DNA from: Ascaris suum
Lineage: Eukaryota > Nematoda > Chromadorea > Rhabditida > Ascarididae
NCBI GenBank assembly: GCA_013433145.1
Contig: CM024179.1
Location: forward strand, 5,739,300-5,803,299
Length of the DNA: 64,000 bases
Direction of reading: 5' to 3'
Part shown: one piece after another, positions 25,701 to 37,700 of the stretch
How the letters are laid out: each line of letters opens with the position of its first letter
Numbering within the stretch: position 1 is the first letter of the stretch
Made by a program: the position numbers and the translations under genes
Notes under the pieces: model-generated
What the model was told of the DNA's origin: nothing
The model's input: the letters and a program-made list of their open reading frames with translations, nothing else
Database searches by the model: none

Positions 25701-28700
25701 GGGTCTCAGTCGGAAGGCGTCGGTGTACCACTCTTGTTAACGTGCAATAGAGTAAAGAAAAAAAGCGCTCGGTTACTGAACTACACATAGAACCGACAGA
25801 AATAGCTTCAGCAAGCAAGCTAGTAATACCTACCAGCTTATCTGGATTAGCCAACAGCTGTTGGTTGTATTGTGTGAGTGCCGCTTCTAGCGAAATAGAC
25901 TTGCGTTCGGAGACGAGGTGCCAGTCGCAGTCGAAAGGCAAGGGATTTTGGGGTACAACAGACGATAAGGAGAACATCTCGTTATATGTACATGATTTTA
26001 TCATATTGTTTTCGTTATACTTAACCACATGGTTTCATCTCCGAAGGCGTGCCCCATCCTTTTATCCTCGTCCTCCATCTATCCTCAACTTCTCAGTCTT
26101 CTCTAGTCAATCAGATTCGGCCACCTTTTGCTACGTAGCTTATAATTCTTGCCAGCAGGTTGTCATTCGTCAAAGCTTGCTATTAAACCTCTCTCATACT
26201 CGTATCGAATGCACTACAGAGGTTTAACAATTGTATTGCTATTAAGCAAGATGGAGCCTCCAGAACTATTTTGCAAGCAGAGGTTATCTTCTCATCATCA
26301 TGCGCGAAAGATGTGCAAATCTCTCCGATTCTTGGGAAAAAATATTGATTTTGTCCATCTCAATGAGTTCGTATAGAAGGCGAAATGCATAAATTTCCCT
26401 TGCAACTCAGTTTCGCAGGATAACCGAAGACTGCGCGATGTTTACAACAGCCTCACTTATTTTTCGCTTATTTCTGATGGAGCTGAGGTGGTACAGCATG
26501 TGGATGTTTATCAATATATATGCATAATGATTCTTTTAATTTCGAGCCATTCTGTTCAACAGCTTTCGCTCTCAGTCAATATACTCCCGAAATGAATCGT
26601 TTAGGTGAAAGATTCCAAAGGGGGTGAATTTGCATTAAAAGCGGAAGCCGTCGATCAAACTGTTAAGGTAAGGAAATCTCACTTGTCTGCGAAAAAAACA
26701 ACGATAGCAAATAGCAGTTCACCTAGACAACAAGCGTTGACGGTTTTGAAAACCGAAGGTTGATTTCGAATTGCCATATCAAAGCTTGTGAAATTCTCAT
26801 ATATACAAAATATCACTAATTTTTCAAGCCCATGAGGTCAGGCGAGTCAAAAGAGATCACTTTTAAGCCTACGAGACGAAATAACTTTCTTGAAAATTTA
26901 CATGCATCGATGAAATTTCAAATTTACGTTCTTCGGTTGAATAGCTTGAACGTAGTTTTCATCCAACTAGATCGATGGAACTTTCGGGAGAAATGAAAAT
27001 TCCATAGTTGGCAACGAGAGACCACTCATAAAATACTTCATTTTTGGCTGTTCCAAATGAATGGCAAAAACTTCTAGTTTCCAGAGGAGATTAGCTATTA
27101 TAAGATCTCTTGATTATGTTCAGAGCACAATTGTTGTCAATATTGCAATCACTCCAACCAAGGAGAAATGTGATGTTGACCTTTTGATAGTGAATTACCA
27201 GTTTTGAACCGTTTACTGGGATTCCAGCAGCTATCATAAGGCAAAAAAAATCAGTTGCTAAAAGCAACATATTAAAAAAGTGATTTTACAGAGGTGTAAT
27301 GACCTCAGCTTGACTGATTTCTGTTACAGTTGATTGTTTCGCATGTACGCGATTAACATATCCGTTTCCATTGAATGAACTCACTTCAAGTTGCAACTCA
27401 AAATCGACAACTTGCGCGCAATGGCTAATTGGTTATTACAGCAGCGCTATGAATCGTGCGCACACATGGCATAGTGAATGATTAGCATGTTTTATTTGCA
27501 ACATTGACTGAAGTATGCAGGCGCTAGAATTAAATTGTTGGAATGCTGCAGACACTGAAGCAGTTCTTGTCATTTGCAAGTTTAGAGAGTAGGTAAATAC
27601 GGAATAGGAAGGGCGCAGAAATCAACACGTGCAAAATATTGTTATGCACAACCCTCTCAAAAGATCACCTTTGCACTTTCATATTTGAATTATTCTCATG
27701 TGCTTTTGCGACTTTGCATTTACGACGTCTACTCTATGCGTATGCATGTATAAACGTTTGCCTGTCGACCATGATAGGTATAAACGTTTGCCTGTTGTCC
27801 ATGATAGGTATAAACGTTTGCCTGTCGACCGATACGACCATGATAGCTTCAGCTTGGTGAGCGTTAAGCCATATTTACATAATTCCACAAGTGTAACGAG
27901 CATTATGGACTGATATCCCATATCGTGACTTGTTTTGACTCCCAGATTCAGAAAGTTACCATTATTTAAAGGCATCGAAAGATTTAACTCCATTAAAGGC
28001 ATCGAAAGATTTAACTCCATTGAAAGTTACCATTTTTAAAGGCATCGAAAGCCACGGAAGGAGGAACATTTTTTGAAAAGGTTTGAACGAGCGGTCGAAT
28101 CAGTTAAGATATGCGCGCATTATTCTTGAACTTGTTGTTTCTTAGTAATTCGTGAAACTATGTGGTCAAATCAGCCAGATGTACATTCGATTAGGCGTAC
28201 GTGGGGATAAGTAATCCTTGCCAAATTGCATGCTTCTCCCTTCGATGGCTTTGGTTATAGCAGTGCAAGCATATGCACGCACAGGCACTGCATGATTACA
28301 AATTGCCGTCTGGAAAGATCACTTCTTCAAAAGCGCGCCAGATAGGCTATGCAGTGTATCTTTTCGTCGCCGTAGCTTTTGCGGTTCCTGAGGTTAAACT
28401 GCTGGACAGGTAGATGGATGGGCATATGGATGTGCGGCAACCGTACTGCATTTCTATGAAATTTCGGGAAAAATTGTGCGAGAGCTTATCGTCTTCATCC
28501 GTGTACTTGATTTGAAGGTTAAAGGAAATGTTTTTGGGCGTTTCTCAAGATACGACTAAGCGATCACGCCTGCCCATGCGAATTTTTCCACAGACTACAT
28601 TGGAATCAAAAATACGTAATCACCTGGGCCCATTGTAGAGAAATCGCCAGCTGCATGATCGTACGTCACGGCTGTAAGTACGTATAGGTATGTATACGAG

Positions 28701-31700
28701 GGTTTCTGGCTGCCTTATAGTTTCGACGTATAAGTCGACTTTAGGAGTTGATTCTGGGGAACTGCTTCCATAGTCGATCCTCAGCTGATTTCGTAGGCCA
28801 GATCCGGAGGTCCAGCATTCTCTGCAGCTGTGAGTAGCTCGTTTTTCTTAAAGGATTGGAGTCGGAGTCACGATCCTTTCCTACCTCGACTCCTTATTAG
28901 TAAGCTTTGCAGTAATTTACAATAGCGTTAGTGGTAATATATCCCCCTCGTCCCACTATTTTAAGTGAACTCGCAAATCATATTCGTATTGCAAAATTTT
29001 GCAGCTTTCGGCTTAGAATGTATCTGGAAGCCGTCAAAGAACATCGACGGAAAGCCGGAGAACGAGTTTCTAAATCCCCATCCTTGATCTTCTGCATCAC
29101 ACTGAGACATTTACAGCCTGGAACATCATCCGAATGGAGGAACGGAGCATTTGCAGCCTCGAAATAGTCTTCAAATGAAAATAACTTTAGTTCCCATCAG
29201 GCGTATAGTGAGTCATGAAGAAGATACTTGTAGCTAAGAGGAAGGGGGGGGGCACTATTCCGGGTTAATTCGATATGCATCCTGTAAACATATTTTTCAC
29301 ATTGTCGAGGATGCTGTGCATCATTTGGTCTAGTGTTCTGAAACGAATAACTTTTATAGCAGCTGCTGTGGTGAAACCTTTTAAGGAAGTCACAAAGTGG
29401 CCACCTTGAAATCCGCTCCAGAGTTGTTTGTATTGTCGACTCGAGTTCAGCTATTTGCACTTTTCCGTTAGGAACTTAAATCAACGGCAGCTTGACATTC
29501 TGTTTTTCTATCTCGGTGCCCAGAGCATAACCTTTGGCGCTCACTGTACTCGCAGTGGTCTCATTACGTCGGAGTGGTCCGTCACCCCTTACGTCGATGA
29601 ACTTCGGCAGGTCCGACAAAGTATAAGACGGTCTCATTACTCTAGCGCCGTCATGGTCGGAAATCTTTCGTGTGTTCTGTTGAGACTCAAAAACGCCACG
29701 AACTTTAGGTGGGATAGTTGCTGTGCTGCATCCAAGAATGTTCACCTTTCTTTTTACTTCTCGTCCGAAGATGATCTTTTTGTAGCCAATATTGTATAAG
29801 AGTGTTTTCCTATGCAGGTTTTCCTTTCCATACGAGAAATGAATGTGAGTTTATTTACTTAAGATCAGCAGTAGTTATCGGTTCCATAAGAGAATGCATT
29901 GTTGCTCGTTTTGCCTCGTTCTTGCATAGGGGACTGTCGATTGGCTTCGCAATCTGGCATGCAAAGCGCATATGACGCCAACCTGCCTGATGCGCTTTTT
30001 AAAGTTCACCTAGCAATGCTTTTAAGTGAATGCACAGAAAGTACGTAACCGTTAGCAGTAGGAATTAAAAATTTTGTGCCACCGAAGTTATTTTTATGTA
30101 AAGTCAAACACATTGAGCACGAGAGAAATGATGAAATAATCTTGAGATCCCCAAAGTAAACGTCGCTTTTAGCATCAGTTCCTTGAATATTCTTCACATG
30201 AATGGTCTGGCACAATAAGGAACTTCTCAGAACCCACTAGCCATACAGATTCTGAAAATTTGTTCTCTTACTGAGGGGGCTGAAAAACATGAATGCGGAA
30301 CATTTATGCGATATCGTGCACGGCAGATAAAGGCTATTCGGTACTGCTGCAAAGCTGTAGCTTATGGCTGCACTCTCCTTCTTTGGCAAATACTGAGAAG
30401 ACGAAGCTCGATGCGACACACTCGTAGATGCGATAGGCAAGAGAGGTCTCACAGCTCTAATACTGGTTTTCGGAATAGGAAGTAATACTCTTTCTTCTCT
30501 GGCTACATTCATGCCTAATACAGTCATTTCCAACGTACTGGACTAAAGTTTCTTGCTATTACCTGTTGAGAAGACAGCCTTCCGTACGCTGTTCTATCAT
30601 TGAACAAGTTTCTCAGAACATAATGGCCATTCAGGTTTTGAAAATGGAGGTTTTCGTACTGAGGGAGCTGAAAAACCGGAATGCAAAACATTTCTGCGAT
30701 ATCGTGGATAGTGGACAATTCCACAACGTCAATTATATTGTCATGACTTTGGTCGGTTCGTCGCTTCAGGTAAAGGCCTTGAAATTACTAACTAAAGGAG
30801 CAAACTGAAATCTTGGCTAATGAATTCGGCAAACGGGTCTTTGACAAGCCTGGACCCATATCGCTCTGTAGAACAGCCTACAAGAAAGGCTGAAACCCTC
30901 AAAGAAAAATTTTGCTCCTGCGCCACAGCCAAACGAGCTCATATAGGTAATCGTCATCTCCCATTCCTCTTCGGCCACGAGTCACATATCATTGACGCAG
31001 CAATTTCCGCCGCAGGGGGTCAAAAATTTGCGGATAGTGCCAACTGCAAATTCCTGCGGGTTATTTTATAATTTTTGGCGAAGGCTTCCGTTTCTCGCCC
31101 CTCATCCCTTTTTGTCGTCTCTCTGTATATATAGAAATGGATCTGTAGTGGTTATTTCGAGTAGTTTGGACCATTTGATTGAGGACGAAACACCCTTACA
31201 GCAAACGCAGTGATCACAGCCTTTCCCGTATCTTTGGCACAACAACAGTATTTCTCTACTCATCAAGAATCTTTTCTTTCTTCCGGTCTTCTTTTGGCAT
31301 CTTTAGAAGTTTAAAAATCACCAACGATAGTAGACCTTCAAGGATCTGCATATACCACAATCATCTTCGGATTCCTCGTTATTCGCCGTCCAGAAGGCTT
31401 ATTGAACTTCCATTACTGCTGCCGGATCCGTTGAGGCGATGTAGATCTCCTTTTATTGAAAGTGCGGCGACGGGCGTCCACTCAAAAGAGCGGTGGAGAG
31501 TCCATTGCATCGTACGAAAAATCATCCGTTGACGGGAATTTTCATTTCATCAGTTGACGTGAGTGATCAGGTGTTTGTTTGGATGCACTACCATAGATGC
31601 GGAGAGTGCTTCATCAGCATCTGCGAATGGAGTCTTTTTCCTCCTGAGCTATTTTCTTAGCTTTTTTTGCTTGGTTGCTTTTCGCATGCATTCTTTTCCC

Positions 31701-34700
31701 GTATTCCTCAATTTTTGTGGCTAGAAGCCCAGCCGTTCGCTACGGAACGATTTTTTCTCGTCCCTAACTTCTGCGGAATTATCTCTTCAACAGAGCGCAA
31801 AAGCGCATCTATGAAAATCGCGTTCTCAAGGGCTCTCGCTCTCTCGTTTTCGGTGAATCAACCCATTCTGTGAGTAATCGGAGCTCCGTTGTTGTCTAGT
31901 ACTGCAAGTTCTTTGTGCAGCACCTCAATGAGTGAAAAAAGTCTTCATTTCATCAGAGAAAGCGCGATTCGCGTTCAATAACCGCATAAAGTACTTATTT
32001 TAATTACCTTGTGAATGAGACAAAATTTTAAAGAGTCAGCAATAGAAGCAGAACTCCACTGACGAGATAGCAGTTAACTGGAGCATGGCACCAGTTAACT
32101 GAAACCTTCTATACGTTGTGTGCTTTAGTTGCCTGCACAATACTTCGGTCCCATGTGATCAGCGTATAACCATTCTAACACCCGAGAGTTCCAGTTTTCG
32201 CCATCTTCTATTCCCAGGGCTGATTTCTGCTGCCTACTCTGCGTTGTTATGTGTTTGTTGCGTCTTCGTTTAAATGTTAAAGCAGTAACTTCATGTGCTT
32301 CAAAAAAACTCAGCGATCATTATCCTCTGTTTCATGTGCTGATTAAGGCTATTGAGAATTTTGGTTTTGATGGTATTGACGTGATCTGTTCCTAAGGAAA
32401 AGCGAGAGTCTTCTCATTTAAAGAGGGCGGTTGGATTTGGCTCAAAGGCGGAAGCGCCATAGCAAATTTTGGCAGTAGGGTTTGATACACGTTAGATGGC
32501 TATCGAATCAGCTGAGCATTGTCTAGGAGGTTGTTGAATACTTGGATTCAGCATATGCGGGCGCCACCATCTGAACATTGTGAACTGCTACAGGTTGAAG
32601 AGGAAATTCGGCTTCAACTAATTGCTTTCGTTTATTAACGGTCCATGATTAGGTAAGAGGGTTCGGGTGAGACCAAAATTTGGTTAGAACAAAATGCGTC
32701 TCGGAAACTGCTGTTAGTTACCGACGAGAGATGTACGATAAGAACAAAGTTCGGTTGCAACCAAGAGAAACAGAAGTGTAAGAATCAATTTTTCTTTGGT
32801 ATGGTCGGTGGTTACTGTCACTGCTATTGCGCGAATCGCCCACACATCGAGTGCACTTTTCTTGCTCTCGACGGTTTTCTCCACAGTGAGCTTACTTTAA
32901 AGGATCTGCGGAAGATGAGCTCGAAAGCGAGTGCAGACAAGGAGAAGCTGACGCTTGGATGCGCGCTTTCTGTTGGTATCCAGTGCCTTGAGGCGATCCA
33001 CGAACTGCACGACGTTGGGTTAGATGTGTTTTCTTTGCAATGGTGCTGGATTCGCATGGCTGGAATAATCCCGAACTGTTACCACACAACAAGATAGGAA
33101 CGATTACGAACTTCAGCTTTTGAGGAGAGGGAGCAAACGTTTTTCTGATAGGAGTGTTAGCATTGATGTTTTCGGAATTCTCCATTTTGTGAAGCAGAAA
33201 TGTAGCCAAGCGGCGGCTTTCGTTTCGCCTGCCTGAAACAAAAATCATCGAAGGGAAACTATAAGTTCCCGGATTCCTTGTTATATTCCAGCTAGATTTG
33301 AGGCTGTTGTTGAATTCTTCGTATAGTTCTACAGCCTAGACTTGCTCATCGAAATGCAGTTTGAAATTACCTTTTTTTGACTGGGTTGCGTTCGAAGGAA
33401 TTTGCACGCGAAGGGAGAAGAAAGTGCACTAGTTCCCTGATTTGGTTGCCAGGGAGAGTAATTAAAGGATGCTGCAGAAGTTTTCGACATTTCTTAGGGA
33501 CACACTTGCGAACGTCTCTTTCACGTCGCACTTTTTGCGGTTTGTTCAAATATGAGCATGATCCTCTTACAATTGCCGCTCATTCCAGTCATCGGAAGAG
33601 GATATGCCTACTCGAAGATGATCGAGAGCTTTTGAGCGGTTACCTTCGAAGAAAGGAGCACTTATGCGTTTAGTCCAGTCTACGAAAAAAGCGGTATAAA
33701 TTGAATCAATAATAACTAATATTCACAGCTAATATGCAAGGGCTTCTTTCAGATACTTACATCGTGATGTGAAACCAGCGAACTTCGCTATTGATAAACT
33801 CGACACCCGGAAAATATATCTTCTTGATTTGGGACTATGTCGGAAGTATGTTGGTCGTCATGGCGAAATACGACGACCAAGATGGGCTGCAGGTTTTAGA
33901 GGAACAATAAGGCGAGGTGTTATTGATATCATAAAGATCCGCATATGTCGTGGGAAAATTTCCTTCGACGACTATGTGTGAGGAAAAATCACTGCTGTTA
34001 TATTGCCATAGCGCTAAATAGTCTCTCAGCTGGAACTCTAGTTTCAAATTCAGCAGACTGTCTCGGAAGCACAGAAAAGGGATATTTCTTTCCTACCATA
34101 GAGCGACCAGTGGCCATAAATCCTTTTAGCAACGCTCAGCCAATTAGGAGTATACTGCAAGTTACGGTTTATTGCAATGAGTTAGTTATCGTTTTCATCA
34201 TTCCGCAAAAAAATAACTGTAAGAAAGAAACTTGTTCCTGAATGTGCAGGTCCTGATTGCTCCGCCTTCGAATCACTCAAATTCAAAAGTTGCTGCTTAT
34301 CAACTAATGGCCAAATTTTCATTGAATAGCAAATGCCAAATCTTCTTGCCTTTTGCGACCTAAAACTTCCTAATTTCTTCGTAGATTGGTACGTGCAATC
34401 CCTACTGCTCACTTTTATTTACATTTCTGGTCCCGGATATATCGGTGACCATATAATATATGTCGGTTGCACGTCACATAAGAAACTGATGTTATAGGAA
34501 GGTCCTTGTTTTTGACTCGGGTTATCAGTGATTCTGATAGCGCTTACAATGGCACTTCAAATTATTCTTGAGCTCCCTTTTAAAATCTTGCTCCCTTATG
34601 GTATATTTCGAGATTTATTGCAACGATTTCTTATCTAAGTTACGGACCGCAGCTCGTTGAGGAGGGGTGCGGTCTCCTCCGTCTCTCTCGTACGCGTGCG

Positions 34701-37700
34701 CTTGTGGCTAAGTGCACTGACGTCCCACTAGATACCCTATCCCATATCGAAGTGCCAAGCAGTTCGATTGTTCGACGAAAATCAGTCAAATGCCACAGTC
34801 GACGTTTGTAATTTTGACGTTCGAGAATAAGAGCAGCGATCAAACGAAGGTGCGATAGCATGCTCCCTAAGTGGGAAGTTCGAGCTAGTCATGTAGCCTT
34901 ATTGCCGATTTCATAATGCAAGTGGCACCTACAGCATGTGTTCTGCTAGAAAAAGTAAGCCGTGATAGGATCCCATTTTTCGATTCAAAGAAAACAGGAT
35001 TCCGATGATGTAAGTAAAAGAATCAGTGCCGGCAGGAGCAGGGAAGGAAGGAGAAGACGTTGAATCAGTTATGAGAAGAGGTGAGAGAAGGAACTATTGT
35101 AGAGTTGTAGGAAGAAGTGAAGAAATGAGCGTTTTGAGTGGTATGTGCTTATCTAAGCCCAAACCCTTTCATCAGGGACTCCATTCCTTGTGCCTCGCAA
35201 GGAGAACTGCGGTGAACCCTCGATCCCCTGCTTTCAACGATGTACGGATTATTTCAACGATGATATCGGATTATTCGCCCCATCCAAACCTTTCATCCTG
35301 AACTTCGCATTGTGAACAGCGATTTCTACCTTTCCTGGCAGGTGGTCTTCGATGTCGAAAAATACATAGTCATTGTGCACATCGATTCCTACCCTTTGCA
35401 TCTGTTGCGGGATCCATAAGATGTCGCGGTCATATCAGAGAAAGTTCAAATGTTCATAGGGCGAACTGAAGGGCCTGCGAGGTTCCACGTGGAGCACACG
35501 GTCCATTTCTATCTCATTATTGTGCAATGATTTGAGATTGGCGATCACCATTGGATTATAATTTGCCATGATAGGATAATCAGTCACAGCTGCTTTTCGC
35601 TTGTATTAAGGGTATTAGGCAAACAGCTCAGTTCTTTCATATGGGCCAGGTATGGATGACTGTTTATACTTGCTTGAAACGTCTCCCAGAATTTGAAACA
35701 TTTGTATGAGCCTCCCATAAACGTGAAGAGTTTGCGTTTATGCAGTCGAACGCGAGCTCACAGTGTTACATTTTTCCTGCATTCTGTTGAAGGTGATCTA
35801 AGTGTTGACGACGGACATTCCCTGATGGGCACTCGAAGAGGAGTGACTCCCTCTCGGCTTTTGGGCTGAGTTTGTAAGTTTTGCTGGTTGCGATTTGCAA
35901 TTCACTCCAAGAGCGAGCTTTCCGGAGTGTGGCTTCGGTCGCCCCCAAGATGGCTGCAAGCCCTTTTGGGTCTTCAACCGAGACAGCCAAACTGGACGAA
36001 TGCGCCTTGTCCGGCAATCGCAATATTGACATTTTTTTTCATGTAGGCTAAGTTTAGAGGAGTCACTCCCAGCGTCAAATTGGAGTTGTGGTGACATCTG
36101 CTTAGTGATAAGCAGGCTTGAGCTGACTTCGCAATGGCCATTTTTCCGCCAACTTGCTTCGCTCGTTCTGTTTGCGGTAGCCAGCCATAAAGTCGGAGCA
36201 CAACGAGCGACGCTGCATCCGATTAGAGCAATTCAAATGCAGGATCGCTGTAAATCTCAGCGCCCATGTGATTCTCTCACCTGTAGCCACCTTTCGAGAT
36301 AGATGTTGATCTGCAATTAGTCGTATTGCAACACCGGCTTTTAGCTCGTAGACAAACCATGTAACGCGCAAGCAAAAAGAAAGAACCTTGGATTTATAAT
36401 CATCTTCACCGATTCCTGATGACAAGCTGATGAGGAATAGTCGAATCGATTGGGGAACAGTCGAAGCAACCGAGGAATACTGCAGACGAAGATCGGGCTT
36501 CATCGCCTCACCACATAGCCAGTAAACATGGCCGAGTACCGGTTAGAATTTTTCCTCAAATAGCTTCGGTGGAGGCGCAAGTTTGAAGGCGGCGAGAGAA
36601 TATGTGGGACGGGAAAGGCGTCAGCGTGATACAATTAACCCACTCGAAATTCTTCCCGTCGTTTAAAGAAATCGTTTACAGATATGCAGCACTGAGCTGC
36701 CACGTCTCGCGAGAACAATGTCGCAAGGATGATCTGGAATCGTGGCTTTATCAGCAGGTTCGTTGGATTTCAACTTTAACATTGTCAAATATAGCACTGG
36801 GTCCTGATACCCGCTCTTTTCTGATCAACTACCATCCTAACTGTCTTTCTAGAAAACCAATAATTCAGAGTTCCCATGAACTGAAGAAGGGGGATACCCC
36901 TAGAGGTGGTTCCACTGGAATTGGGACAATATTAGCAACGAGGTATTCTTTGCTCATACATTGTCAACTGCTTGTCAACTGCTTGTGGTACAGTATCTGA
37001 GATTTCATAGAGGTCTTTTCGACATAAGCAGAGTTACGGTTTGACCTTAACGACGTTAGAGTGCTGCGGCCATGTTTCATGGCTGAGTGGATGAGATCCT
37101 GTCTCTTAAATTCTTTTTCAAAGAGCGCGTCACGGGAGCGTCATATTCCCTGTTCACATATGCATGTGCGCATTTCCAACGCTCCGGACTTCAATTCGTC
37201 AAGAACAGGATCTAAACATCTTAGACGAAAAGTTCGTGAAGCCTACTAGGTATAATATTTAACTTCCAATCATATTTTGCTTTTCCTGCATATTTATTTT
37301 GGCCGCCGGCATGGTTGCTGTTACGTCAACTGCTTGTGGTACAGTATCGCAGATTGCTCGCGGTACAGTACCGACTATTAAGGCGTCTCTTTCGTCTGTT
37401 TCATCTACTATTCCTCATCTCTCTTAATGTAGCTCAACTGCTAACGAATTCAGCCTTCCGTTCCATCAGCTCAGAGCGCCCCTTAGTTTTTCTGCGTTTT
37501 TGCATGTTTTTGCAACAGCCTGCTATGGTGACGTCATTTCTGTATATAATCAAATGTCTATTTGTTCCACTGGTCCGACCCCAAACCAGCGAACCTTTGG
37601 TAGCGAGGTACCGTGACTACGACATAAATTATTGGCTTCTAATGCCATGGAATCCTGAAGACGATGTCAGGTTTGTGTATGCAGGTTCAGATTTCTTCGC

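Larger units (their letters stand above)
26668..30634. other. kinase intron 2 (3.97 kb)
   Basis: Contains the two tandem repeat arrays near 27.75-28.05 kb and the degenerate exon copy near 30.2-30.3 kb. Open frames at 28931-29167 (+) and on both strands around 29430-29800 are somewhat hydrophilic but match no family I know. No intact transposon domain was recognised. Confidence 0.6.

Noticed and set aside
30237..30724. Two - strand frames with similar peptides (FQNL...G near both ends)
   Set aside because: The similarity is the antisense image of the duplicated kinase exon, not a repeat protein.
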